A DNA stretch of 64,000 nucleotides from assembly GCF_030160655.1 (NCBI RefSeq), contig NZ_BSOT01000005.1:806001-870000 (forward strand), read 5' to 3'. The translations under genes and the position numbers were made by a program. The notes beneath the pieces are model-generated. The model did not search any database. It worked only from the letters and a program-made list of their open reading frames with translations, and was not told the DNA's origin. Below, one piece after another: positions 10,185 through 18,719 of the stretch (position 1 is its first letter; each line of letters starts with the position of its first letter). The stretch is from Agaribacter marinus. GTDB taxonomy: Bacteria > Pseudomonadota > Gammaproteobacteria > Enterobacterales > Alteromonadaceae.

Positions 10185-11060
10185 ATGAAAATTGCGTTTA
10201 TTGGTTTAGGTGTCATGGGTTTCCCTATGGCGGGTCATCTTGCAAATGCTGGATATGACGTTTGCGTGTTTAACCGCACCCAAGAAAAGGCGGAACGTTG
10301 GTTAAATGCTTACAAAGGGCGAGCAGCTAGCACACCAGCATTAGCAGCAAAATATGCAGATGTTGTTTTACTTTGTGTGGGTAATGATGATGACGTTCGC
10401 AATGTTACGTATGGTGAAAATGGCGTATTTTCACAAATGAAATCAGGCAGTACATTGATTGATCACACCACTACCTCAGCAGGTCTGGCACGTGAGCTAT
10501 ATTCAGCGGCAACCGCACAAGGCTTGAGCTTTCTGGATGCGCCAGTATCCGGCGGCCAAGCAGGCGCTGAAAATGCCAAACTAACAATCATGCTTGGCGG
10601 TGAAGAAGCAAGCTATTCAAAGGCATCAAAAATACTTGACGTATACGCGGTTAAACATGCATTAATGGGAAATGCTGGTAATGGACAGTTAACCAAAATG
10701 GTGAATCAAATTTGCATTGCCGGTGTCGTTCAAGGCTTGTCTGAAGCCTTACATTTTGCTCAACAAGCCGACTTAGACACAAGTAAAGTTATTGACGTGA
10801 TTAGCAAAGGTGCTGCTCAATCGTGGCAAATGGAAAACCGCGCCTCAACAATGGTGAAGAATGCGTTCGATTTTGGTTTTGCGGTGGATTGGATGCGTAA
10901 AGATCTGGGTTTCGTTCTAGATGAGGCCAAACAAAATAATAGTCGTTTGCCAATAACAGCCTTGGTAGACCAATTCTATGCGCAAGTGCAAGCAAATGGC
11001 GGTGGCAGATACGACACCTCCAGTTTGATTAGCTTACTAAACAAAGGCTCGCACGATTAA
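10185..11060 (+). CDS. NAD(P)-dependent beta-hydroxyacid dehydrogenase (3-hydroxyisobutyrate dehydrogenase family)
   Basis: A 291-residue oxidoreductase with an N-terminal Rossmann fold (IAFIGLGVMGFPMAG), the substrate-binding signature FLDAPVSGGQAGAENAK near 117-132 and the catalytic lysine Lys171 in GNGQLTKMVNQ. The family (HIBADH, tartronate semialdehyde reductase, GLYR1/succinic semialdehyde reductase) oxidises or reduces small beta-hydroxyacids or semialdehydes; substrate choice is open. ATG 10185 has an AGGAAGG site at 10176-10182; the longer frame starting at TTG 10137 is unlikely. It is 56 bases after the TetR gene with no terminator between, so it is probably co-transcribed and under the same repression. 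Confidence 0.9.
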   Translation: MKIAFIGLGVMGFPMAGHLANAGYDVCVFNRTQEKAERWLNAYKGRAASTPALAAKYADVVLLCVGNDDDVRNVTYGENGVFSQMKSGSTLIDHTTTSAGLARELYSAATAQGLSFLDAPVSGGQAGAENAKLTIMLGGEEASYSKASKILDVYAVKHALMGNAGNGQLTKMVNQICIAGVVQGLSEALHFAQQADLDTSKVIDVISKGAAQSWQMENRASTMVKNAFDFGFAVDWMRKDLGFVLDEAKQNNSRLPITALVDQFYAQVQANGGGRYDTSSLISLLNKGSHD

Positions 11061-11066
11061 TCGGCA

Positions 11067-11522
11067 TTAAGCTTTTGCAAGCATCCTGTCCAAGGTATCT
11101 GCAAAGGCTTTTTTATCTCGTTGCCCATAGGGCGCAGGCCCTGAAGTTTGCACCCCACTTGCCCGCATGGTTTCCATAAAGTCTCGCGTATTTAGTCGAG
11201 ATTTAATATTTTGTTTATCTAAGGTTTCTCCCCTAAACGTAATTACGTGAGCTTGTTTATCAATAACTTCATCCGCGAGTGGAATATCTGATGTCACAAC
11301 AATGTCGTTTAACTCACAGAGTTTAACTATCTCATTATCTGCGACATCAAAACCGGCAGGCACCTGCAAAGAAGACGTGTATGCTGACGGCGGCAGTTTA
11401 ATAAAATGATTAGCAACAAATATTGTGTATACTTTTTGACGCTCCGCAGCGCGACAAATTATCTCTTTAACTACTGTGGGACAGCCATCGGCGTCCACAT
11501 AAATTTTTATGTCTTTTTGCAT
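11067..11522 (-). CDS. YaiI/YqxD (UPF0178, DUF188) family protein
   Basis: A 151-residue cytosolic protein of the DUF188 family: it starts [18 protein letters not shown] and contains [12 protein letters not shown], conserved acidic motifs resembling those of PIN/NYN-type nucleases. No activity is established to my knowledge. I start at ATG 11522; the open frame continues three codons to a GTG. It converges on the dehydrogenase gene with only six bases between. Confidence 0.85.
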   Translation of the reverse strand: MQKDIKIYVDADGCPTVVKEIICRAAERQKVYTIFVANHFIKLPPSAYTSSLQVPAGFDVADNEIVKLCELNDIVVTSDIPLADEVIDKQAHVITFRGETLDKQNIKSRLNTRDFMETMRASGVQTSGPAPYGQRDKKAFADTLDRMLAKA

Positions 11523-11588
11523 GTATCTCACATGTATTGTTCTGTAACGAATGGCAGCGATAAAGTGCTGTATGTCAAGTTAGCGTAA

Positions 11589-12980
11589 TTATAGTACGTA
11601 AAGCATCAGACTATAAGTAAGTAAGCCGACTAATATCGAAATCGCGAAACTTAATACCGCCCCTTCTTTAATCATGTCACTAATGTCTATTTCGTTCGTA
11701 CCATAAGCAATCGCATTTGGTGCCGTTGCTACCGGTAACATAAAGGCACAACTTGCCGCCATTGCTGCCGGAATCATAAGTACCGCCGGGTCAACTCCGT
11801 ATTGAATTGCCACCAAATATAAAATGGGCATCAATAAAGTAGCGGTCGCTGTATTGCTTGTAATTTCCGTTAAATATGTCACGCATAAGCACAAAAGAAG
11901 GATCGTAATAATTAACGGGAACTGAGTAAAACTTGATAGAGCATGCCCAATGATTTCACTTAAACCCGACGCACCAAAACCTTTCGCTAAGGCTATGCCG
12001 CCAGCGAACAGGAGTAACATTCCCCATGGAATACTTACGGCGGTCTCCCAGTCAAGTAACCTCCCCTTTTTTCCATTTGGAATCATGAACATAACTACGA
12101 CAGCGGCCAATGCAACAGTCGCGTCGCCAGCATCAGTGATACTAAATAGTTCACTCCAGCCACCAAAAGGCGCCTTTCTGGTGATCCATGCTATTACCGC
12201 GATGGAAAAAACAATTAATGTACGAATTTCTTCTTTGCGCCATTCACCTTGTGCTGGCAACCCACCTTGAAAAGGCCCAGATAAATTGCGCGTTAACCAA
12301 AGGCTCATCACTGGAATAGCAACAAGTACACAGGGTATGCCAATCATCATCCAAGTAACAAAACTAAACTCTTCGCCCGTTTGCGCTTCATATAGGCCAG
12401 CGAATATAACGTTTGGTGGTGTACCAATTAGTGTGCCTAAACCACCAACACTCGATGCATACGCGATACCCAATATCAAGGCAACCTTAAGCTTTCTGTC
12501 GTCTACACTTGCTAGTAATGCCAATGCCATTGGTAACATAATTAGCACAGTTGCGGTATTTGATATCCACATACTGATAACAGCGGTAGCCAACATAAAA
12601 CCAAATACCATGCGCTTTTGACTAGATGTACCAATGAGCTTAATCATTAAAATCGCTAGGCGACGGTGTACGCCAGACTTTTCGAGGGCTTTTGAGAGAA
12701 TAAATGCCCCCATCAATAACAATATGACATGGCTGCCTAACGCAGAAGATACATCTTTATGATTAAGTACGTTAAAAAGTGGAAGTAAGGCAAACGGAAC
12801 AATAGAGGTGACAGGGATTGGTAATGCTTCTGTCACCCACCAAGCAATTGTCACCACAGCGATACCCGCGGTGACCGCTGCAATATATGGCATACCGTTA
12901 TAATCACAAACAGCATACGTGAATAGCGCCAAAAGTGGACCTATCCACAACATATGCTGATTAAACTGGCTAGACATCAT
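11589..12980 (-). CDS. SLC13/DASS-family sodium:dicarboxylate (or anion) symporter
   Basis: An inner-membrane transporter of 463 residues with about a dozen hydrophobic segments. Two SNT signatures typical of divalent-anion:sodium symporters are present (MWISNTATVLIMLP in the first half, TEITSNTATATLLMP in the second), as are two re-entrant-loop regions. Relatives import succinate, malate, citrate or sulfate with sodium; the substrate is undetermined. The start is ATG 12980, which has an AGGGAAG site; the upstream extension to 13031 has no support. It is a single gene. Confidence 0.9.
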   Translation of the reverse strand: MMSSQFNQHMLWIGPLLALFTYAVCDYNGMPYIAAVTAGIAVVTIAWWVTEALPIPVTSIVPFALLPLFNVLNHKDVSSALGSHVILLLMGAFILSKALEKSGVHRRLAILMIKLIGTSSQKRMVFGFMLATAVISMWISNTATVLIMLPMALALLASVDDRKLKVALILGIAYASSVGGLGTLIGTPPNVIFAGLYEAQTGEEFSFVTWMMIGIPCVLVAIPVMSLWLTRNLSGPFQGGLPAQGEWRKEEIRTLIVFSIAVIAWITRKAPFGGWSELFSITDAGDATVALAAVVVMFMIPNGKKGRLLDWETAVSIPWGMLLLFAGGIALAKGFGASGLSEIIGHALSSFTQFPLIITILLLCLCVTYLTEITSNTATATLLMPILYLVAIQYGVDPAVLMIPAAMAASCAFMLPVATAPNAIAYGTNEIDISDMIKEGAVLSFAISILVGLLTYSLMLYVL

Positions 12981-13152
12981 TACTTCCCTGTAGATAGCTG
13001 GAATTAAAAACGGACAAAAAGGCAAATACACGTATTAGCCATGCTAAAAGCAAACGGGATTGTTTTCTAAAAACAAAAGCAAACAAATTCATTTGCTTTA
13101 ATCTATAAACATACTACTATAAATATAATTACATTCTTTGGGTGCTTGTCAA

Positions 13153-13797
13153 ATGATTATTGGGGTTGAAACGACAGATATAGTCCATTCTACTAAATTG
13201 GATAAGGCTAGCTTTTCACTGATAAGTGACAGTATTGACGATGAGTTAAACGATAACCGCGAAGCCTTTAATTATAATTTTCAGCGTTTTAGAGGTGACG
13301 CTTATCAAGTCAGTTATTCTGCGCCTGAGCATACAGTCAGAGCTAGCTTACTCACTCGGCTAGCGGTATTCACAACCTTGCCAGACAAAAGTGTGTTGCT
13401 CACACAATCAATTATTATTGGTAAACAAGATGTAAGCGACACAATGGGAGAGGTATTTATTGCGTCTGGTAGACAATTGGATAAGCAAAAGCGTGCAGGC
13501 TACACGGTTGAATTTATAAATTCATATATCACCATGGCATTACCCAGTCAATTTTTACAAACTTTGCTAAACGGCCTAACGCGTAAACAAGCAGACACGC
13601 TATATTGGTACATCAAACTTGGATTTCCTGAGCATCAAATGATTGCTGACAAACTAAAAATGTCGAGACAAAACGTGAACACACATTTGCAACGAGCAAA
13701 TAGCGAACTTGTAAAAGCGTTTATCGATACCTACGAACGTAACATCCAGTCACTTTTGCATAAAAATGATGAAATATTAAAGGAAGATACAAAGTGA
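13153..13797 (+). CDS. SatD-like protein with nucleotidyl-cyclase-like N-terminus and C-terminal HTH
   Basis: A 214-residue protein. The N-terminal part resembles the SatD family and carries two motifs like those of class III nucleotidyl cyclases: Asp9 in ETTDIVHSTKL (compare DIVGST) and Gly48-Asp49 in FRGDAYQVSYSAPEHTVRAS (compare GDG...F..A). The C-terminal part (about 142-192) is a helix-turn-helix of sigma-region-4/LuxR type (GFPEHQMIADKLKMSRQNVNTHLQR). I choose ATG 13153; the open frame goes back to a TTG at 13138. The last codons overlap the GTG start of the DUF3307 membrane protein by four bases, so the two are made together. SatD and DUF3307 genes are often neighbours. Whether the first domain makes or binds a nucleotide is unknown. 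Confidence 0.75.
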   Translation: MIIGVETTDIVHSTKLDKASFSLISDSIDDELNDNREAFNYNFQRFRGDAYQVSYSAPEHTVRASLLTRLAVFTTLPDKSVLLTQSIIIGKQDVSDTMGEVFIASGRQLDKQKRAGYTVEFINSYITMALPSQFLQTLLNGLTRKQADTLYWYIKLGFPEHQMIADKLKMSRQNVNTHLQRANSELVKAFIDTYERNIQSLLHKNDEILKEDTK

Positions 13798-14543
13798 TCA
13801 TCTTTTTAACGCTATTTATAGCGCACTTAATCGCTGACTTTTTTTTACAACGTGATGCATGGATAGCGTCTAAGATAAAACATAAGATAAAAAGCATCGG
13901 CCTGTTTAAACACATTTTGGTGCATTTAGCGTTTAACGCCATATTGCTGTTAATTTTGCTCGATGGCCTCTCAGTGACATATTTTATGGCGTTGGCGGCG
14001 ATTGTACTATCCCACTATGCAATTGATATCTGGAAGACCTATCAAGTGTTTTCCATTCGTGCTTTTTTAATCGACCAGTTTGCCCATGCCATTATTCTAG
14101 TTTTAGTAAGTGTTTGGCTTTCCGGGATTTCGTACACGCAAGCAAGTGCCGCAATTAAAGACTTTTTAGATATTCAAGTACTTGCCGTATTCGCAGCATT
14201 CATCTTTTTAAGCAAACCCTTATCTTTTATTATTTATTTAAGCTTAGCGCCCTATACAAAGGCATTTGAAAAAGATGAAACACAAAAAGGGTTAGCGAAT
14301 GCCGGCGAACTTATTGGCATATTGGAACGTTATTTGGTGCTCATTTTAATATTAGTTGGTCAATATGCTGGTGTTGGTTTTTTACTGGCGGCAAAAAGCG
14401 TATTTAGGTTTGGTGACATGCGACAACAAAAAGACCGCAAACTCACTGAGTACATCATGCTGGGCACACTACTGAGCATCACCGCAGCATTGCTTGTCGG
14501 TTTAGCCGTCAAGTGGGTGTTTTCACTAGAAGGTAACGGTTAA
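13794..14543 (+). CDS. DUF3307 integral membrane protein
   Basis: A 249-residue membrane protein with about seven hydrophobic segments; the opening LIAHLIADFFLQRDAWI with later KHILVHLAFNA and HYAIDIWKTY is the histidine/aspartate-rich DUF3307 signature. The function is unknown. It starts with GTG 13794, with AAGGAAG at 13780-13786 and a GTGA overlap with the stop of the SatD-like gene, so it is translationally coupled. The conserved His and Asp residues within or beside the membrane helices suggest metal binding or an enzymatic role, as inference only. Confidence 0.8.
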   Translation: MIIFLTLFIAHLIADFFLQRDAWIASKIKHKIKSIGLFKHILVHLAFNAILLLILLDGLSVTYFMALAAIVLSHYAIDIWKTYQVFSIRAFLIDQFAHAIILVLVSVWLSGISYTQASAAIKDFLDIQVLAVFAAFIFLSKPLSFIIYLSLAPYTKAFEKDETQKGLANAGELIGILERYLVLILILVGQYAGVGFLLAAKSVFRFGDMRQQKDRKLTEYIMLGTLLSITAALLVGLAVKWVFSLEGNG

Positions 14544-14589
14544 GTCGTGAGAAGTTAGCTCGTAAGCGTTACTTGAAAACTTACGCCCC

Positions 14590-16056
14590 TTAGTCAGACG
14601 CTTCCTCTTTCATTGCAGCAAATGCATCCAGTGCGCGTTGGCGTGACAACTTTAAATCGACTAAGGGTTTGGGATAATGCTTTCCCAATGTGACTCCAGC
14701 CGCCGCAAGCACATCATCTGAGGCTTCCCACGGCTTGTGTATATATTTTTGTGGTAACTTAGATAACTCAGGACAGAATTGCATAACATACTCTCCTTGC
14801 TTATCAAACTTTTCCCCTTGGAGAATAGGATTAAAGATACGAAAATAAGGTGCAGCGTCAGCGCCAGAACCAGCCACCCATTGCCAACTAGCAGCATTAC
14901 TCGCAGTATCCGCGTCTAAAAGACAATCCCAAAACCAGCGTTCGCCACGTCGCCAGTCAATTAATAGGTTCTTCACTAAATATGAACCGACAATCATACG
15001 CACACGGTTATGCATGTAACCCGTTTGCCAAAGTTCTCGCATACCTGCATCTACAATAGGTACGCCAGTCTTTCCTCGTATCCACGCCTTAAAATCAGAC
15101 TCGCTATTGCGCCATGTCACCTTATTAAACTTTGCATTGAAGTTTTGGTGCGGCATTTGCGGAAAGTGATAGAGTAAGTAATACGAAAACTCACGCCAGC
15201 CAATTTCACTTAAATAAGTATCTACTCCTTGCTGAGACACATCGCCACCAAATGCATCATGTACCGCATACCAAATTTGATGAGGAGAAATTTGACCAAA
15301 ATGTAGGTACGGTGACAGTTGCGAAGTTCCTTTCACCGCAGGTAAGTTGCGAGCATCGGTATATGCTTGAATGGCTGAACCAATAAAATTCTTCAACTTA
15401 TTCTTAGCTGCATTTTCACCCACTTGCCACACATTTTTAATTGTGTCGTCCCACGGAATATTCGGTAGTAAATTTAAGCGTGATATTGCACTGTCAGCTT
15501 CACTTTTTAGCGTGTGAAATAATGTGAACTTTGGTTCAGGTAGCGGGTATCGGGGGCTTGCTCTGCGTAAACACCCTTTTCGATAATAAGGTGTAAACAC
15601 TTTATAAGGCGTGCCGTCATTTTTAAGTACGTCCATCGGTTCCCATAACAAAGAACCGTTGTAGCTTTTTGCTTCAATGCCATTTGATTTAAGCGTTTTT
15701 TTGATTTCGCTGTCTCGTTCACGCGCCCATGACTCATACATGCGGTTCCAGTAAACGGCATCAATGTCGTAGTCTTTACAAAGCGACTGAATCACATCTA
15801 AGGGTTTACCCGCTCTAACAATTAATTTGTTATCAAAGCGCGCAGCTAAATCGTTTAAGGCATGATGCAACCACCACTTAGAAGCGCCGCCCAAGCTTGC
15901 TTGCTCCTCAAGTGATGTGTCGTATATATAAAGAGGAATAATCTCGTTTTTGGTTCCGCTATCGTCACATGTATTAATGCACTCGCAAGCGGCGCATAGT
16001 GCAGGGTTATCAGCCATTCTCAAATCTTGTCTAAACCAGACCAATGCTGTTGCCAT
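14590..16056 (-). CDS. phr: Deoxyribodipyrimidine photolyase (cryptochrome/photolyase family)
   Basis: Light-driven repair of cyclobutane pyrimidine dimers; 488 residues. The N-terminal photolyase domain starts ALVWFRQDLRMADNPAL. The C-terminal FAD-binding domain holds the usual signatures TGVPIVDAGMRELWQTGYMHNRVRMI and DADTASNAASWQWVAGSGADAAPYFRIFNP. Antenna chromophore (folate or deazaflavin) cannot be decided by eye. I start at ATG 16056, with a GGAGG eleven bases upstream; the longer frame begins at 16074 without a ribosome site. It converges with DUF3307 and is transcribed alone. Confidence 0.92.
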   Translation of the reverse strand: MATALVWFRQDLRMADNPALCAACECINTCDDSGTKNEIIPLYIYDTSLEEQASLGGASKWWLHHALNDLAARFDNKLIVRAGKPLDVIQSLCKDYDIDAVYWNRMYESWARERDSEIKKTLKSNGIEAKSYNGSLLWEPMDVLKNDGTPYKVFTPYYRKGCLRRASPRYPLPEPKFTLFHTLKSEADSAISRLNLLPNIPWDDTIKNVWQVGENAAKNKLKNFIGSAIQAYTDARNLPAVKGTSQLSPYLHFGQISPHQIWYAVHDAFGGDVSQQGVDTYLSEIGWREFSYYLLYHFPQMPHQNFNAKFNKVTWRNSESDFKAWIRGKTGVPIVDAGMRELWQTGYMHNRVRMIVGSYLVKNLLIDWRRGERWFWDCLLDADTASNAASWQWVAGSGADAAPYFRIFNPILQGEKFDKQGEYVMQFCPELSKLPQKYIHKPWEASDDVLAAAGVTLGKHYPKPLVDLKLSRQRALDAFAAMKEEASD

Positions 16057-16391
16057 GTATATTGCTACCTCCATTCATTCAATAGCATTTGGTACTTAAT
16101 CACAGCAAAAATCGATCGGTTTTATAGATTAATTTGTAACAGCATCAATAGATACTTACCTGATTTGGATAGCTAGTGTATTGCCTATTCATAGAAGAAT
16201 CCGCCAAAATTGCAAGGGAGAAACTATGGACATTCAAAAAACGCGATGACGTTAGAGTAGAGGCTAAACGTATCCTATTCAGGCACTCAGCTCCTTCTTA
16301 GTAAGTCCTCGATCGCGTCACAACTGTAACTATCCCCTAAAATAATACAACCTTCACTGTGGCGATGTACTTTGACTTTGTTACTACTGGC
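16057..16391. other. Non-coding stretch between phr and the RHH-like gene
   Basis: No gene of usual length is found. A seven-codon frame with a good ribosome site (AGGGAG, ATG at 16226) is the only translated-looking element on the plus strand. On the minus strand, the reading frame of the RHH-like gene stays open for 34 codons beyond its TAG (16290-16391), with protein-like composition. Promoter of phr is presumably in 16057-16180. Confidence 0.4.
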
Positions 16392-16700
16392 CTATGACTC
16401 ATCCTCTCCTAATGAGGAAGTATCAGGGATACTGCGTTTAAGTCTACGCTTACGTTCGTCATCTTGAATCCATTTATTCAAAAAACGGATTTGTCCATTT
16501 TTATACGCTGCATAGGTTATGCGTAACGAATTTGATAAAATTTCGCTATCCGTCCAACCTGTTTTTTCTGAAATTAGCTTGTAGTCTTCTTGTGCTTCAC
16601 GAGATATATAGCCGCGCACCATTTTTTTACCCAAAGCCTTTTGCTTCTCTCTAAAGCGCTTTTGCTTTTCTGCATTTGCTACAAGCTTTTTATTTGCCAT
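16392..16700 (-). CDS. Small basic protein, probable ribbon-helix-helix type DNA-binding protein
   Basis: A 102-residue protein that I do not recognise as a named gene. The N-terminus is very basic (many Lys/Arg, KQKRFREKQKALGKK); the middle KKMVRGYISREAQEDYKLISEKTGW followed by a helical stretch fits a short beta strand plus two helices, as in ribbon-helix-helix repressors. The C-terminus is charged. ATG at 16700. It is a lone gene, divergent from fabA, with AT-rich DNA between them. The frame stays open past its stop codon for 34 codons. Confidence 0.6.
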   Translation of the reverse strand: MANKKLVANAEKQKRFREKQKALGKKMVRGYISREAQEDYKLISEKTGWTDSEILSNSLRITYAAYKNGQIRFLNKWIQDDERKRRLKRSIPDTSSLGEDES

Positions 16701-16813
16701 TTACCCAAAATCTCTTTTCAAAAAATAACGAACTGAAATCTACGCAATATATTAGTTGTTCATCTGTCAGCAAACAATGAATACATCCACAATATATAAG
16801 ATATTTAAATAAA

Positions 16814-16851
16814 TTGACTGTTCAGAGTTGTTTAGCGTACAAGTGTACGCT
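16814..16851 (+). promoter_or_regulatory. fabA promoter region with FabR-type operator
   Basis: A perfect palindrome AGCGTACA-AG-TGTACGCT (16834-16851) lies 36 bases upstream of fabA, 15 bases after a -35-like TTGACT (16814-16819), so it covers the expected -10 region. The sequence agrees with the site known for FabR, the TetR-type repressor of unsaturated fatty acid synthesis genes fabA and fabB in gammaproteobacteria. This predicts repression of fabA when unsaturated acyl chains are plentiful. Confidence 0.8.
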
Positions 16852-16886
16852 AGATTAGCGTCCTAGTTTTAATATAAGTAATCAAA

Positions 16887-17405
16887 ATGACCGAAAAGAA
16901 AAATAGCTTTAACAGAGATGACTTGCTGTCGTGCAGCACGGGCGAACTATTTGGCCCAGGTAATAGCCAGCTTCCCGCACCAAATATGTTAATGATGGAT
17001 AGAATCACTTCTATCTATGAAGAAGGCGGTGAAAACAATAAGGGCTATATAGAAGCCGAACTTGATATCACACCCGACCTCTGGTTCTTTGATTGCCACT
17101 TTCCCGGTGACCCGGTAATGCCTGGCTGTTTAGGTTTAGATGCAATGTGGCAGCTTGTGGGTTTCTTCCTTGGTTGGTCAGGTGGCCCAGGCAAAGGACG
17201 CGCATTAGGTGTAGGCGAAGTTAAATTCACAGGACAGATTTTACCTACCGCGAAAAAAGTCACTTACAGAATCGATTTTAAGCGCGTTATCAAGCGTAAA
17301 CTATACATGGGCTTGGCTGATGGCAGTGTTGCAGTTGATGGACGTGTAATTTATACAGCAAAGGATTTAAAAGTAGGCTTGTTTCAAGATACTTCATCTT
17401 TTTAA
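16887..17405 (+). CDS. fabA: 3-hydroxydecanoyl-ACP dehydratase/isomerase FabA
   Basis: Makes the cis double bond of unsaturated fatty acids: dehydrates 3-hydroxydecanoyl-ACP and isomerises trans-2- to cis-3-decenoyl-ACP. 172 residues, the normal length, single hot-dog fold. The catalytic pair is visible as His71 ([14 protein letters not shown]) and Asp85 ([11 protein letters not shown]), one residue later than in E. coli. It follows a FabR-type operator and is closed by a bidirectional terminator shared with the convergent rmf. Confidence 0.98.
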   Translation: MTEKKNSFNRDDLLSCSTGELFGPGNSQLPAPNMLMMDRITSIYEEGGENNKGYIEAELDITPDLWFFDCHFPGDPVMPGCLGLDAMWQLVGFFLGWSGGPGKGRALGVGEVKFTGQILPTAKKVTYRIDFKRVIKRKLYMGLADGSVAVDGRVIYTAKDLKVGLFQDTSSF

Positions 17406-17425
17406 TAGCATGCTCTTTACAAGTT

Positions 17426-17454
17426 AAAAGCCCTTGCAACAGGCAAGGGCTTTT
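17426..17454. terminator. Bidirectional terminator between fabA and rmf
   Basis: A 12-bp stem, AAAAGCCCTTGC (17426-17437) with GCAAGGGCTTTT (17443-17454), and a five-base loop. T runs on both strands serve the convergent fabA and rmf genes. Confidence 0.9.
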
Positions 17455-17488
17455 AGTATTTAAAGTTAATTCGAATTTATCAGTTACA

Positions 17489-17665
17489 TCACCTAAGAGA
17501 TAAACCAATTTGCCGGTCTGATAGCGCTTCCCGCCAACCACCTAACCATTGTGAGCGAGCATCTGACGTTTGAAATGGACATACATCTTTTGAACGTCCA
17601 TTAATACCAGCTTGGTACCCTTTAGAATGTGCTCTACTCAATTTATCTCTCTTTTGTCTTTTCAT
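17489..17665 (-). CDS. rmf: Ribosome modulation factor RMF
   Basis: A 58-residue basic protein read directly from the minus strand: it begins MKRQKRDKLSRAHSKGYQAG and contains INGRSKDVCPF and SQWLGGWREA, which are the RMF family hallmarks. RMF binds the 30S subunit and drives formation of inactive 100S ribosome dimers in stationary phase or starvation. The ATG at 17665 has a GAGAGG ribosome site just upstream. The position next to fabA is conserved with E. coli. It was short enough to be missed by a simple open-frame search. Confidence 0.95.
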   Translation of the reverse strand: MKRQKRDKLSRAHSKGYQAGINGRSKDVCPFQTSDARSQWLGGWREALSDRQIGLSLR

Positions 17666-18132
17666 CGTTTACCTCTCTTGGTTATTGTAAGGTGAGTATT
17701 TGAATAAACGAATTTCTCCGATTAATGTTGAACTCGTATTTAGTAATACTCCGATGAAATTATGAATGCAATACTGTATAGGTATGTCGTATTATAAATA
17801 TATATAAGTGACTGATATTTATATGTTTGTGATTTGAATCATTTTCGCCTAAAAAATTGTTTTTTAGTAAATAAAGTTATTAAGCAAAAAATTTAAGTTT
17901 TTCAAAATATTACTGAACTTTTTCAGTTTTATTCAACCACAAAAATAATAAAGCCATACCGATTTATCGCTTAAGTTACTACTATTCAGTAGTTAAACAT
18001 ACTTCAATCTATTAAAGTTTTGTTAAAAGTACAATATAAGTTCGTTTCTTAATTCATTTTTTAAGTAACACTCTGTACTATAGTAAATGTGGAGTATTAA
18101 CTCCACATTTAATCATTTTAAAAGAAAGAAAT
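17666..18132. other. AT-rich divergent intergenic region (rmf / lectin-like gene)
   Basis: A 467-base stretch without a gene. It must hold the rmf promoter (minus strand) and the promoter of the secreted lectin-like gene. A TACTAT box at 18077-18082 is a reasonable -10 for the latter, just before the hairpin at 18085-18110. The rest is A/T homopolymer-rich with no clear site. Confidence 0.5.
18085..18110 (+). promoter_or_regulatory. Perfect 11-bp inverted repeat in the leader of the lectin-like gene
   Basis: AAATGTGGAGT (18085-18095), a four-base loop ATTA, and ACTCCACATTT (18100-18110), 22 bases upstream of the start codon. It could be a 5' mRNA-stabilising hairpin or a repressor operator. 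There is no T run, so it is not a classical terminator. Confidence 0.6.
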
Positions 18133-18669
18133 ATGAGAAATTTTAGAACCCTAAGCTTCATTGCTTCGTCATTTTTAGTTGCATTTAGTTCTGTTGTAAA
18201 TGCTGACTCAGCTATTAGAGCATATAACTACAATCCGAATAGCCTCACTCAAACGGAAATTCAAAAATGTGTTACTCCCTTAAACACCTTTTCAAACGTC
18301 TTATTAACTCCCTGTGCAGCCCCCTCTTCGCAGCTACCGCAAGGAAATGAATGGACGTTTAAAAGTGTTTCTAATAACACATATGAAATATCAATTAATG
18401 TATTTCACAATACATCACCGATATCGGTGCTTTCACAATGCCTTGACGATCACGGTGGAAGCGACAACGTCATATCTTGGGATTGCAATGGTGGAGGAAA
18501 TCAAAAATGGAAGATCGGCACATCTGTATACCAGTCACCAACAAGCGTGCCGACCCCGGTTACTTTAATAACTGGCAATAACTGGTGTTTAACAAGGGAT
18601 CTAAACAATGTATTCGTTAAGCCATGCGATGACTCGGCGTCTCAAGCTTGGATAATACCTAATATCTAA
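18133..18669 (+). CDS. Secreted ricin-type (beta-trefoil) lectin-like protein
   Basis: A 178-residue protein with a signal peptide (cleavage probably after VNA near residue 24). The rest looks like beta-trefoil repeats of the ricin-B kind: paired cysteines and QxW-type motifs, GGGNQKWKIG and DSASQAWIIP, each preceded by a CLDDHGG or WCLTRD-like strand. These folds bind sugars; the ligand is unknown. The ribosome site is AAAGAAAG. It stands alone, preceded by a strong leader hairpin, and has no family context here. Acquisition by transfer is possible, since it interrupts the fabA-rmf-uup order. Confidence 0.65.
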   Translation: MRNFRTLSFIASSFLVAFSSVVNADSAIRAYNYNPNSLTQTEIQKCVTPLNTFSNVLLTPCAAPSSQLPQGNEWTFKSVSNNTYEISINVFHNTSPISVLSQCLDDHGGSDNVISWDCNGGGNQKWKIGTSVYQSPTSVPTPVTLITGNNWCLTRDLNNVFVKPCDDSASQAWIIPNI

Positions 18670-18719
18670 AAGTAATCGTGTATAAGGCACTGACATGCTG
18701 TCAGTGCCAAACTAATAAT

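Noticed and set aside
14562-14585. CGTAAG/CTTACG inverted repeat between DUF3307 and phr
   Set aside because: Only six pairs with a large loop and no T run; too weak to call a terminator.
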